This document shows, piece by piece, positions 11,481 through 22,486 of a stretch of 64,000 nucleotides of DNA (positions within the stretch are counted from its first letter, which is position 1; each line of letters starts with the position of its first letter). The notes beneath the pieces are model-generated. The model searched no databases. It was not told the origin of the DNA and was given only the letters and a program-made list of their open reading frames with translations. The position numbers and the translations under genes were made by a program. The DNA is from Pseudoneurospora amorphoporcata (taxonomy: Eukaryota > Ascomycota > Sordariomycetes > Sordariales > Sordariaceae), in the NCBI GenBank assembly GCA_033297205.1, contig MU859136.1, positions 84,171 to 148,170 on the forward strand. Direction: 5' to 3'.

Positions 11481-12761
11481 AGCTTGTTGTCTTTTTTTAC
11501 GAGGAGGGAGAAGATGCCCTTCCTGTCTGCTTATGTTGCAAACCGGTCACATCTTGAACCTTTTCCGCGATGTTGGCGCTCGATCCTGAGAACACTGCAG
11601 GGTGCTCTTGAGCCAGCCCTCCCTCCATGCCTGCTCGGAAGCTGAACATAATCGGTTTCGGGACTGAAAGCAGTTGATATACGGGCAAGCGTGGCACACC
11701 TCGGTGGCCGGCTCAAAAGGCTCTCGTTGATGGCACGGTACGTAGGAACCTGTGTATGGCACCATCATGTCCAGCGTTCCTGCGGAGAGGAAGAGACGGT
11801 CAAACCCGCAATTGAAGGGCAGGTATATTACTGCTTGAGGCTCCTGCCATGTGTCTGTACTGAAGAGCCGAGGCCAGGTCTGATAACTACCGCTATCCGC
11901 ATCAGTACTTAGAGTAAGGTCTGTATTTCCATATCTAGGAGGTACAGTCATCCGCATCAGCCGTGGGTAGTCGGCAGAGGTGAAGCGCGCCACTTTGACA
12001 TTACCTGACAGATTGACAGCCGCCATGCCGTTCACTCGTTCCACTAGGTTTAGAATACTACTTGACTCCATCGCAACGTGGAGGATACTGTAGACAGAAT
12101 CCGGGGAAGTCGTCGTGGCCGAGAACGAAGTGGAAATGTTCTTGTTCGGAGGAGGTTACGTCCCCGGGTCACGGAAGACGCGCTAAAGGGCCACTGTTAG
12201 TGCTGAATGCCTGCGACCCCACATCTCCCATTATAGGCGTCATCGGAGTCTTTCCTCTAGCATCAACAACCATTTTCCTTTGATGTGCAAATCCACTCGG
12301 GAACCCGGTTTTTCAAGTGGAAAGAAGACGGGCATGACCTGCGCCCTAGAATAGATCTCGTCGCCAATCAACGCCTCCCCTATCGGCATGCCCGTTCGTC
12401 ATCTTCAGCCGTCGGGAAATCGTTCGTTCTTCGCTTGTTGAACCAATCACGATGCGTACCTGACCATCGTCGATGCTTTGCATGGCACGGTTTTTGACTG
12501 TTTTTGGTAGTCGAGGCTGATGCGGGTACATGTAAGAGTCGAGATGGCTCTTGCTGACATGGCTTGGATCTAAGCCTCATGGTCAGATTGATTTGTTTAT
12601 TATCATCATCATTACTCCTCTCATCTTTGCTGTCTTCTTCATGCTCATCATTACATCTTTTCACTCTACCTAAAAACGATAATATCTAGAGATTCCGGCC
12701 TGATAGTACCTCGAGACTAAAGTTGTCATCCCCTATCAACTCAACCACCCAGAACCTCAAA
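11481..12761. other. Intergenic, no supported gene
   Basis: A 174-codon minus-strand frame (11547-12071) has no recognisable motif and unremarkable composition, so I do not call it. The 100 bases before 12762 are the likely leader of the amylase gene. Confidence 0.4.
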
Positions 12762-14569
12762 ATGGGCGACAACTTCCAAACTCCATCCCCAGCTCCTGCT
12801 CCAGAACCACAACAGAAGCCCACCCCCCAAAACGCCACCCTCCTCCAGGCCTTTGAATGGTACATCCCCCCTGACCACGCCCACTTCACCCGTCTTTCTT
12901 CCCAGGTTCCCCAGCTCGCTCGGCACGGTATCTCCTCCCTCTGGATCCCGCCCTCCTGCAAAGCCACCTCACCCCAGTCCAACGGCTACGACATCTACGA
13001 CCTCTACGACCTAGGCGAGTTCGACCAGAAGGGTTCCATGGCCACCAAGTGGGGGACCAAGGCTCAACTGCTAGAGCTTGCCCACAAGGGAAAAGAGCAC
13101 GGCGTAGGACTCTACTGGGACGCGGTCCTCAACCATCGCTTCGGCGCCGACCACCGCGAGAAGTGCAAGGCTGTGGAAGTGGACGCCAACGATCGGCGGG
13201 TTCGAATAAGCGGCGAGTACGAGATCGACGCCTGGGTGGGCTTCGACTTCCCTGGACGAGGAGACCAACACAGCAAGTTGAAGTACCACTGGTACCACTT
13301 CTCGGGCGTCGACTTTGACGCCAACGATCCGGCCAAGGCGGGCACCATCTACCAGATTATTGGGGAGCAGAGCCAAGGCTGGGCCAAAAGCCCCGAGGAT
13401 GTTGATGGCGAAAAGGGCAATTATGACTATCTGATGGGGTGCGATGTGGATTATAGCCATCCGGGAGTGGAGGAGGATGTGCTCAACTGGGGACGGTGGT
13501 TGGTCAAGGAGGTGCCGATACAGGGCATCAGGTTCGATGCCGTCAAGCATTTCAGTGAGGGTTTCCTGAGGAAATTTGTGAGGATGCTGGACGGGGAATT
13601 TGGCGAGGGGTGGTTCTTGGTGGGCGAATTTTGGAAGGATTCGTTGAAGAGCATGGTATGTTTGTTTCCTGCACGGTTTGTCCTAACGGCGGAGCGGAAG
13701 TAGGTACTGACACCTGACAGACTGATTATCTCGACCGGATGGATCACCAGTTCTCGCTGTTTGATGCGCCGCTGGTTTACAACTTTGGCGAGATCAGTAC
13801 GAGTGTCTCTGCTGATCTGAGGAGGGTGTTTGACGACACGCTGGTGCAAAAAGCTCCCGTCTGCGCTGTGGTATGTTCAGTCTGTTCTCCATGTCTTTTC
13901 TTCCCTCCCAGTCAAGTGTCTCCTCGCTATCCCCTTTCCTCCCTATTTTGACCAACATAACCCACGTGCACTGACAACTCCCTGTAACAGACACTGGTCC
14001 AAAACCACGACACCCAACCCCTCCAAGCCCTCGCCGTCCCCATAACCCCCTGGTTCCTCCCCCTCGGTTACGCCCTCATTCTCCTCCGCGAAGCCGGCTA
14101 CCCCTGCGTCTTCTACGGCGACCTGTACGGTCTCTGCACCCCCACTCCCGACAACCCGTCTCCTACCACACCAACCAGCGGCCCCGTAGCCATCCTCCCT
14201 AAGCTTATGCTGGCCAGGAAGCTCTATGCGTATGGACCGCAGACAGACTATTTCGACTATGCCACCTGCATCGGCTGGGTTCGGCACGGGACATGGGATA
14301 GGAAGGATAAGTGCGCGGTGGTGATGAGTAATGCGGCAGAGGGATGGAAGAGCATGTTTGTGGGCATGGAGTGTGCTGGGCAACGGTGGACGGATGTGTT
14401 AGGGTGGAGGGAGGAGGTTGTCACGGTTGGGGGAGATGGATGGGCGGAATTTAGGTGTGGGAGCTGTAGTGTGAGTGTTTGGGCTTGGGAGGGGGCGAAG
14501 GGACGGGATGAGTTCCAGACTGAGTTTGACTTCGACATCTATGGTTCGAAGAGTGGGGGGACTCAGTAA
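12762..14569 (+). CDS. Intracellular alpha-amylase, GH13 (GH13_5-type)
   Basis: Three exons (12762-13655, 13721-13870, 13991-14569) encode 540 aa. Both introns have GTATGT donors and splice in phase 0. There is no signal peptide; the N-terminus is Pro/Gln-rich, so the enzyme is predicted to be cytosolic. All four GH13 regions are visible: DAVLNHRFGAD (I), GIRFDAVKH with the nucleophile Asp (II), LVGEFW with the acid Glu (III) and NHDTQPLQ with the transition-state Asp (IV). The start of the domain, LLQAFEWYIPPDHAHF, and the DYLDRMDHQFSLFDAPL block are typical of the bacterial-like GH13_5 group found in fungi. Known fungal members such as Histoplasma Amy1 support cell-wall alpha-glucan synthesis rather than starch digestion; that role here is inference. 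The ATG at 12762 (CAAAATGG) is preferred over the upstream open frame, which lacks an ATG. Confidence 0.93.
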
Positions 14570-15082
14570 GGTTTAGGGGCAGGGCGTGGTGTTGGATAAT
14601 ACTGGATTGTGGGGGAGACGGGGCATGGAGAGATCAATACCGATCGCGGTAACAGGTCAAGGTTTGAGATTCTCCAATGGCAACGAGTCACGAAGGAGCC
14701 AGGCGGCTTGGAACAATTAGAGGAAGTCGGTTTCATTGCTATCAACATCAGTGTTCTCCTCTAGCCTGGCCCTCCCCACCGAGAGCCTTCCGAGTCTGTC
14801 AACAGCAGACAACCACTTCGCTGCTTCTTGAATATGCCTAGGTACACTAAGGAGCAAGGCAGGTCAAGTTCCAATCAGGTGTGAACCAGACAGGCCCCCC
14901 AAGTTCATGCTACAAAACAGTTGAAAAAGCCACAAATCTTCCGATCCGAACTCCGACGCTGAAATGGAATGCAAGTCCTCCAGGGGCAGTCATAACCAGA
15001 CCCGAATCATGAACTTCCAACTCATCAGTCGTTATTTCTCAGCAGCTATCAAATACCAGTTCGAAATTCTAGTCAAGCTCAT
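14570..15082. other. Convergent intergenic region
   Basis: Holds the 3' flanks of the amylase (+) and of the secreted Ser/Thr-rich gene (-). I see nothing else in it. Confidence 0.5.
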
Positions 15083-16363
15083 TCAAACGGCCCGAGTCTG
15101 AGTAGCAGTAGCAGTAGCAGCAGCCACCTTACCGCCATCGACACCCGGCAAAAACACATCCGTGTTCGACGAGGTCGGCTCCGGCCAACACTGCCAATCG
15201 TAATAGCAAGGCTGCATGGTCAAGCTGACCGAATCATCGGTGTAGGGGCTGGCAGTCAAGTACCACGACAAGTCATGAGACTCTGGGGCATCGTTACGGA
15301 TGGCGTCGTTTTGCTTCAGGTTGGCTCCGGCTTGGACGCCCTTCATGTTGCCAACCTGGAAGTTCTCATCGTGCTCGACTACCTCTAAGCGCTCAACAGC
15401 TCCGTCGCCGCCGTTGAGAATGGTGGTGCGCACTTGCTCTCTGGGAAGAGGCAGGGTGGGAGCGGGAGTGGTAACGCTGAGAGCGGCTTCCTCCATTGGG
15501 TTGGGGTTGGGGGCGGGGATGGGGATGGGGATGGGGAGGACCTTATGGTAGCCTGAGGCACTAGCAGTAGAACATGAAGGGGCGATGGAGACGCTGGTCT
15601 TGACGCTAGGGGACGTAGGAGCCGAACGACGGTGAACAACGACAGCGGGGACGGTGGAGGTGACCATGGTGTTCCACTCGGTCCAGGTGCCGGAGGGAAG
15701 AGCAAGCGGGTAGCTTCTGGTGGGACGGATGACGGGAGCGGGGGTGTCGGTTGCGTCCATGTCGCCCGAGGCCTGGCCGTTGGGAAGGGCCAGGGTGTAG
15801 GTCGTGGCTAGGGTGCCGAAGGTGAAGGTTAGGGTTGTGTACTCCTGCTTCTCGGGACCAGGACCAGCCTGCTCGACTCCGAGATCACGGGCGCGGGCGA
15901 CATTGCTGGGGACCTCGCCGCTGGTCTTGTGCTTGGGGACCACGGCGGCGGCGGTGGAGGCCGCGACGGTGACAGTCTTGATGTCCACAGTCTCGGTCTC
16001 GACCTCGGTCACGATGCTCTCAGTCTCAGTCTCGCTCTCAGTCTTGGAGGCAGACTCGGCAGTCGCGGTGAGGGTGAAGCTGCTGACGCCGCCGTAACCG
16101 CCAATAGTTGTAGGCACAGCCACAGTCACGGCGCCAGTCTCAGTGCCGTGACCGTGGTGAGTATGGTGGTGATGAGTCGAAAAAGTCGAGAACACGGGCT
16201 TGGGAAGACCGGGCAGGCCATCGACGTGGAACTCGGCGCTGGCTGTGGTAGTGACGGTCTTGTGGCCTGTGAGCTCACGGGTAGGTTTCTCGATGTAGGG
16301 AGCAGCCAGGACCTGGGTGAGGCCCAAACCGGCGCTCAGGGAGAGAAAGACGTGAGACTTCAT
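15083..16363 (-). CDS. Secreted Ser/Thr-rich protein of unknown function
   Basis: Single exon, 426 aa, from the ATG at 16363. It begins with a classic signal peptide (MKSHVFLSLSAGLGLTQVLA). The body is rich in Thr, Ser, Val and Pro, with a His-rich patch (STHHHHTHHGHG) near residue 62 and a run of alternating Glu-Thr/Ser (ESASKTESETETESIVTEVE) near 105. Such composition is typical of heavily O-glycosylated wall or extracellular proteins. Only a few cysteines are present, mainly near the C-terminus (CYYDWQCW). The C-terminus is not hydrophobic enough for a clear GPI signal. I recognise no catalytic domain. The coding call rests on the ATG, the signal peptide and the uninterrupted, compositionally consistent frame. 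Confidence 0.8.
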   Translation of the reverse strand: MKSHVFLSLSAGLGLTQVLAAPYIEKPTRELTGHKTVTTTASAEFHVDGLPGLPKPVFSTFSTHHHHTHHGHGTETGAVTVAVPTTIGGYGGVSSFTLTATAESASKTESETETESIVTEVETETVDIKTVTVAASTAAAVVPKHKTSGEVPSNVARARDLGVEQAGPGPEKQEYTTLTFTFGTLATTYTLALPNGQASGDMDATDTPAPVIRPTRSYPLALPSGTWTEWNTMVTSTVPAVVVHRRSAPTSPSVKTSVSIAPSCSTASASGYHKVLPIPIPIPAPNPNPMEEAALSVTTPAPTLPLPREQVRTTILNGGDGAVERLEVVEHDENFQVGNMKGVQAGANLKQNDAIRNDAPESHDLSWYLTASPYTDDSVSLTMQPCYYDWQCWPEPTSSNTDVFLPGVDGGKVAAATATATQTRAV

Positions 16364-17378
16364 TGTCGCGTTGCGTTCTCTCCTCGTTGGCGAGTGGTGC
16401 TGGCTTGGTTATTGCTTGGCTGCGAGCTTGCGTGACGGAGTCTTGACTCTTGAAGAGTAGACGATGAATATCGAGATCAAGACCGTGGTGGTGAATGTGT
16501 GGTTCGATGGAGAGAGGAAAGGGTTTCTCTGGGAGGAAAAGGAGGGTATGGAGGGGTTGCCCTAAATTTATCCAGAAGGTTCCCGTCGAAATCGGGCACT
16601 GGCTTCTGCCAGCTGCCTGCCCTGCCTCGTCCAAAGTTCAGACGAAGTCTAGCCTCAGGTATTACGTACCCAGGAAGCCCTCCTCGGCCCATCATCCATT
16701 GTCCACAGGAAGGTACGGGGTAAAGGGCCGTGTGGTAAGGCAAGGCGGAGAGGGCAGGCAAACGCCGCTGGTATCAGATGAAAGTACGCTATCGAACCAG
16801 TCAGCTCTAGACCCAGCCTGTCAGCCTCCGGTTGACTGGTGTTGCACTCTTGGTATTTGGCTTGTTGGCCGTGGTCCTTACGGAGAGTTGGATGTGATCG
16901 TGGAGTCTAGTCGAAGTGTGTGATCGAGATAAGCATGTCGCTAGGAGACTGCGGTTTCGAGTTTTGTGTGCTGCTGTTCAAGAAAATGAGAGGGACAATG
17001 AAACCTTTTCGTTTTTCTTCAACGGGGGAGGAGAGCCAGGTCATGGATACCCTATCACTTATGGTTTAACAGATGTGCCGCCCCAGCCAAACTCCCCACC
17101 TGACAATGTCTTCAACCCGGGTCGGCCCGCGAAGGACCTTAACGCAGGTGTCCTAAGGGGGGCTCATGGAGAACAGAAATCTCCAGTAGAACAAAAGGGT
17201 AAAAGTCCCCTTGATTTTGATTTTCAGTGTGATGCCCGGACAACAACTTCACCCGAAAGCACAAAGCAACATGTGTGATGACACATTAACGAGTACGACA
17301 CTCGTATGCAATACAATGCCCAGAACTCTAAAAACGTACGAGTATATATCATTCCAAAACAGAAAATGCTTGTCCCTC
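16364..17378. other. Intergenic, no supported gene
   Basis: Contains the probable promoter of the secreted-protein gene and the 3' flank of SDA1. No open frame shows coding character. Confidence 0.45.
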
Positions 17379-19704
17379 TTACATGCCGTTCCTCCTCCTT
17401 CCTCCACTCTTACTCCTAGCGATATGCGCCGTCAACCGCTTCTTGGTATCGACCAACGACCTCTTATGCTTTGCCTTCGCCTTACCGACCGTCATCAAAA
17501 AGTTCTTCTTTCTCGCCTTCTCCTTATTCGTCGACGACTTGCCCTCGGCCTCCTTCTTGGATTTCCTGATGGCCTGCGTAGACTTGTGCTCCTCGCGCGC
17601 GGGCTTACCGTCCTTGGCCATGGCCACGCGCTCCTCCTTGGTGCTCTTCTTGCCAATCTGCGCAGGCAACTCGATGTCGTCGGCGGTAACGCCGTCTTCG
17701 ATGTGCTTGTTGATAAGTTCTTGTCTCCTCTTGGAGACGTTGCCTGTCATCTTCTCTAATTGGGCCTCCCGGCGGAGTTCGGCCAGCTTGGCGAGATCGG
17801 CGGGCGTGAGGATGGTGGTCATGGCGAGCTTGGAGATGCGGTTGGCTTCGGCGGCGGCGGCCATGGCTTCGTCCGAGATGAGGTCGGGAGCCACTGAGCT
17901 GTCGCGACGCTGCTTCTTGGCTGCGGGCCCTTCGTCCTCGTCGTCCGAGTGCTCGACGTTGATCCAGCCGGTTGAAGAGTCAGAATCGTTGGAGGCGACT
18001 TCCCACTCGTCCGAGTTGAACCCGTCTTCATCCTCATCCTCCATCTTGGCGTCCCCATCGGCGTCCTCACCCTTCTCGGCGAGCTTCTTGAGTCTCTGCT
18101 CCTCCTTGTACTTCTCGAGAAGCTCGATACCCTCAATGCCACTCTCCACTTGCTCTTCACCGAACTTGAGCCTCTTGACCTCGCCCGACTTCAATCCCAT
18201 GGTCGCCTCCTTGCCGCGGAACTTCTTCTGCAGCAGCTCGGGGTAGACCTCACGGTAGAGAGACTGGAGCCCCTTGGCGGCCATTACTACACCCTTGTCC
18301 TTGGACTTCTGGTACATGACTAGATCTTGGAGGAGGGTCTCGCTCATGCAGAGCGGTTGGCGCAGAGCGACTTCGCGGATGGAGTTGATACCAGCAGAAG
18401 CGACTTCAGCGGCGGAAGCCTCAGAGACGAACTCGTTGGCAATCTTGATGACGAGAGGCTCGACGGCGTCGGGAGGGACGTGGTTGTGTGTCGCCTGCGC
18501 CAAAGAGGCGAGGAACGACGTGACGGACGGTTGCTTGGGCGAGAGGTACTTGGTGAACCACGGATACAAGGAAATGATGGTGAGCTTGTGCAGACCGACC
18601 AGACGGGTGACGAGCTGGAGGACCAGCAGCTTGTTATCCAGAGAGAACTTGCACTTTGTGTTTTGCAGATGTTTCTGGAAAAGCTGCTCGGCGAAGCCCT
18701 GGGGATCGTGGATGAGGTGAAGAGCCGAGAAGTTTAGCGGATGGGGGGCATGCTTCTTGCGCTCCTGCTTCTTGATCTTTTCCATGGCCTTCTCCATGAC
18801 CCTTTGGCGCTTCTTGGTCTTCTTGTTGATGGTGCCCTGATGCTTGACCTTCTTAACGTCAATCTCCTCGTCACTAGAGTCGTCCTCCATCTCCTCGCGC
18901 TCCTTGTCGCCGCCCAAGAAGAAGCGGACACCACCGACGACCACCTTCTCGTTGTCGGACAAGCAGGCCTCCTTCATGACGTCGCAGGGGCGGGCGTCGG
19001 TCCAGATCTGGCGGCGCCACAGCTCGCGGGTGATGCGGCAGGCCCACATGCCCTTGGTCGAAGTGCGGTCCGAGGTGACGAGGTTGTGCAGGACGGTCTG
19101 GATGGTGCGGTTGAGCTTGTGGTTGGTGGCCTTGGAGTTGGACTCGCGCAGGTCGCTGATGATCTTGGTGTAGAGGAGGGAGCGGAGGGACTTGGAGGGG
19201 GTCGAGATCAGGATGGGGAAGAGGGTGGTGAGAAGGCTGGTCGAGTCGATGACATCCTTGCGACGGAGGAGAGACAAGCTGCCAACGACCTTTTCGCGGA
19301 GATCGGGGTTGAGGACGGCATGGTGTTGGGTCAAGAGGTCCTTGAGCTGGTCGTAGTAGGGGGCGGTGACATCGGGGTAGAGATCGGCGCAGTGGGCGAT
19401 GAGGTCGACGAGATCGTGGAATTTCTTGTTGTCTTCGCTGGAGGCCGACGAGGGAGACGAGATGAAGATTTGTCGTTGGGCGTCGTATGCGAGCCACTGG
19501 TCGTAGAACTCTTGGGCATATGATCTGGAGGAGGAGGAGGAGGACAAGGCCGTGGTGTTAGTAAACAGCAATGCATGGCAGCAGCAATTGGCGACGACAG
19601 GAACAAAAAGAACAAACTTACTTGGGATCCCTCCTGATCTTGTACTGCAAACTGACCAGGTCAGCATCGACCTTTTCGAGCGCGGCGACCTTTCTCTTGG
19701 GCAT
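17379..19704 (-). CDS. SDA1: SDA1, 60S ribosome biogenesis/export factor
   Basis: Two exons (19704-19622 and 19524-17379) encode 742 aa. Exon 1 starts MPKRKVAALEKVDADLVSLQ and the splice (donor GTAAGT, branch TACTAAC, acceptor CTCCAG) joins RRDPK to SYAQEFYDQWLAY. Both sides are family-typical, so the intron is firm. SDA1 is an essential nucle(ol)ar protein needed for pre-60S maturation and export; in yeast it was named for its effect on actin. The helical SDA1 repeat region fills the first 500 residues. An acidic stretch (EDADGDAKMEDEDEDGF) follows, and the very basic C-terminus (KKNFLMTVGKAKAKHKR...RSKSGGRRRNGM) carries the conserved SDA1 signature. It is divergent from the histidine phosphatase gene, with a shared 500-bp intergenic region. 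Confidence 0.95.
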
Positions 19705-20202
19705 CTTGGCGGCTGGAGAATGGACGGTACGGTATTCTGAGTGTTGAAAGATGCAAATCGCAAGAGTGGAAGCCGGTCCCTCTGGCACAGTCCTCGACCA
19801 GTTCGCCTGGAGCTGTAGCGGTCCAGAATTTTTTGGGAAATTGATTCCTTATCAGTTCTTTATCGGCAGCACTGTTATTAATGAATGGTGGAGTCCAGTT
19901 AGTGGACGTTCCAGGCGGGGAGGACCCTGCCCGGACAGCGGCATTCTGTTTGTGCCCCACTTGAGCTGTGCCCTTTTAAAATTTTCTGCTGCTGCCGCTT
20001 CTGCTTGGAATTCTCTTCCCTTTTTTCCCCTTTCACAACTGAAATCACCATTCATTTGGGCGATTGACAGCAACTGCTTCCCGCGGTTTGTCTAATCCCA
20101 TTCCGGCCATGATGACTTCCTCATCCGCCACCTGAACATGGACAACTGGGACGATTGGCATATGGCTGTCTTTCGTTGCGTCCTTCATCATCTTTCAACA
20201 AC

Positions 20203-21077
20203 ATGCGGCTCTTCCTTGTTCGACACGGAGAGACCGTCGACAACGTGGCCGGTTTATAGTACGTTGAATCAAATTCGGTCCACCATGTCTTCAAGGACGT
20301 CGTTGTCTAACATTCCCCAGCGCCGGCATCCGTGATTCCCCCCTCACAACCCACGGTGTTTTGCAGGCCCGTCGTCTAGCCTCCCACTTCGCCTCGCGGT
20401 CGTCCTCAATCGGTCCTGTCACACACATCTTCTCTTCCGATCTGCAACGCGCAGCCAGTACTGCCCAGGCCATTGTCGACGTCCAGGCGACAAAGACAAC
20501 AGAGAAGGAAGATCCGGATAGTCGGAAGCTCCAACTGGTCCAGGTTGTCGAGCTCCGCGAACGCGATTTCCGATCCGCCGAGGGGAAGCGCTTTGGCACG
20601 CCGCATCTTGATGCTGAAACGCACGATGAGATGCGCGCGCGATCCACCGCCTTCATCCAAGCCCACTTGAGTCCGCTGCTGGACAGTATACCCAAGGCAT
20701 CCACCTCCGTCGTGGTTGTCGCGCATGGCTTGATACTCAACTCGCTCTTGAGGTCTCTTTTGGCGCGTTATGCCCCGCAAGAGATGACGAGGCTTGCGAA
20801 CGTCAAGTCGTCGTCGGGCTCTGTTGCTGGAAGGTCAGAGTTCCTCGCTACTTGGAGCAACACTGGATACCTTGAGATGAACGTGGATGCCATCCCGTCG
20901 TCCGAGGATACCGAGAAGTCAGCTGTCAGGCTGACTGTCGTCCGGGTCAACGCCCTTGACCACCTCCAAGGCCTGAAAAGGACAAGAGGCGGGATTGGCA
21001 GTGCCAAGTTCGACAGTAAGCAGAAGACGATGGATTCGTTCTTCCAACCCGCCGCCAAAAAGCGACGTGTTGATTGA
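20203..21077 (+). CDS. Histidine phosphatase (phosphoglycerate-mutase family) with C-terminal PIP box
   Basis: Two exons (20203-20258, 20321-21077; donor GTACGT, acceptor CCCAG) encode 270 aa. Exon 1 carries the phosphohistidine motif LVRHGETVDN. The join gives the family's AGIRDSPLTTHGVLQA. FSSDLQRAASTAQAI and VVVVAHGLILNSLL supply the remaining catalytic Arg and second His. Members dephosphorylate small metabolites or proteins; the substrate here is unknown. The unusual part is the tail: residues 252-270 read KQKTMDSFFQPAAKKRRVD. Q253, M256, F259 and F260 fit the PCNA-interacting consensus Qxx(I/L/M)xxFF, followed by a basic KKRR patch. A PIP box at an extreme C-terminus beside a nuclear-type basic cluster suggests recruitment to the replication clamp. 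That function is inference; the motif is seen directly. Confidence 0.88.
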
Positions 21078-21484
21078 TCGGTGTCACCAATTTGGTATGT
21101 TGCCTCCCTGTTTTCTTCTACACCGACCCCTCCTTGCTTTTTATGATTAGAAAAACAATGTTCACAGACCTGTACCGAAACACTATGTGGAAAAACTTGT
21201 CCAACCGCTATATGAGAAAGCATCATCACAATTGTCCATGTTTATCATTCTTTTGATGCGAGCTATGTTACTAACGGACCTCCAAGACAGTTTATCATCA
21301 ACAGACACCGCTCGAGGCTCGCTGGAATATGCAAAGTCATCGTCACTCGGTGCACTGCAGAATAGCCATCAATGACATTTGATCATCTTCATAATCTTGT
21401 CTCATCGCTCTTCGTAAACATTGTGACATCACCTCTCCGCTATGACCATGTTTTGAGAAACCCGTGCTGTTGTTCCTCTCGTAG

Positions 21485-22121
21485 CTAGTCCTCATTGCTT
21501 TCGTCTTCCTCGCTGTCACCAGATTCCAGCTCCTCTCCTTCCTCCGACGGCAATGTCCTTGGGAACCATCCATACTCTGCAAAGTCAACCATGAGCTCTC
21601 CCAGCGCCCCCGTTGTGACAACCACGCCTTCGGCCTCCAATGCCGCCGCTTGGCTGCGTGACCCTTCTGGCTGAGATCTATTGTAAATGGGTTATCAGTG
21701 CCCGATCCATGACACTGTAGGTCTACCTCTTTGTGGCCCATCCATCAAGCAGCCATGATTTGAACGCATGTTCAACCTGCCCTTGCAAGTTTCACATACC
21801 TCGGAGAAATAATCCCTTTGGCATTGATCACCCTTTGCCACGGTACGTTCTCATGGTTGAACCGGGCTGACGGGTCAAGAGGGAGATGTTTGAGGCAGAC
21901 GCCTACTTGCCGGGGACGTTGCGCTGTTTGTTCGTCGTCAGCATTTGCACTTGTACGGCTCGGAAAGGAGGAGTCAGAGTGGTGGTATCGGGATGAGGCT
22001 GCATACGAGTCCCAACCAGCTTTGCAATGTGGCCGTAGCTGGTGACTTTTCCATGCGGAATCTCTTGCACGGCGCTGTAAACGGCGTGGAAAAAGGCTTG
22101 TGCCTCTTCGGAGCGAGCCAT
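21485..22121 (-). CDS. atl1: Alkyltransferase-like protein Atl1
   Basis: Three exons (22121-22007, 21923-21800, 21677-21485) encode 143 aa; introns have GTATGC and GTATGT donors and CAG/TAG acceptors. The protein reads MARSEEAQAFFHAVYSAVQE, then IPHGKVTSYGHIAKLVGTP, PRQVGVCLKHLP and VPWQRVINAKG. This is the DNA-binding domain of O6-alkylguanine DNA alkyltransferase, but the active-site PCHRV is PWQRV. Trp in place of the acceptor Cys defines the Atl family. S. pombe Atl1 binds O6-alkylguanine, flips it out and hands the lesion to nucleotide excision repair without removing the alkyl group. The C-terminus adds an acidic tail (SGDSEEDESNED). It lies tail to tail with the PIP-box phosphatase, about 400 bp apart. 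Confidence 0.93.
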
Positions 22122-22400
22122 TCCGGCAAAGTTGACTTGTGTATGTTGGTGGAAGTTGTTGGGTTTAAGTTGTGTTTGAGACCTGAAAGGAAAGCTGTTC
22201 GTAACAAAGTGTGAAAGTTCACACTACACACTTCCCCGCAATTTACAGCGACGTTTGGCATGATCAGTCTTCCTCAGCGTATGGTGAAAAAAGGTATTCA
22301 CGGACGACGCAAATACTTAGCATCTTATCTACCAGAGATTCTAACGAAAAAGACCTGCAAAAAGATCGCGACGTCAACGGAAACCGAAAAAAAAGGAATT
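22122..22400. other. Intergenic: atl1 promoter and Pol III terminator
   Basis: Upstream flank of atl1. The run of eight A at about 22387-22394 is TTTTTTTT on the minus strand and sits just downstream of the tRNA-Ala gene, as expected of a Pol III terminator. Confidence 0.5.
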
Positions 22401-22486
22401 GGACAATACCGGGATTGAACCACAATGTATGTCACTCGAACAAGTCCACATGCGAAGCGGAAATCATACCACTAGACCAATTGCCC
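22401..22486 (-). tRNA. tRNA-Ala(CGC)-like gene with about 15 extra nucleotides
   Basis: On the minus strand the acceptor stem GGGCAAT/ATTGTCC pairs fully, with a G3-U70 wobble, the classic alanine identity element. The discriminator base is A. The D arm (GTCTAGTGGTATGAT) and a 5-bp anticodon stem (TCCGC/GTGGA) with loop TTCGCAT give anticodon CGC, also alanine. A T-arm/B-box-like GGTTCAATCC follows and a T8 terminator lies downstream. However, about 20 nt separate the anticodon stem from the T arm instead of about 5, and the T stem pairs only 3 of 5. The extra bases do not fit the canonical intron site after position 37. It may be a functional oddity, a decaying copy or a non-canonical intron. 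Confidence 0.5.

Noticed and set aside
11547..12071. 174-codon minus-strand frame
   Set aside because: No domain, no splice context and ordinary non-coding composition.
17383..19523. Plus-strand frames of 260-287 codons opposite SDA1
   Set aside because: Leucine/serine-rich shadows of the acidic and basic regions of SDA1.
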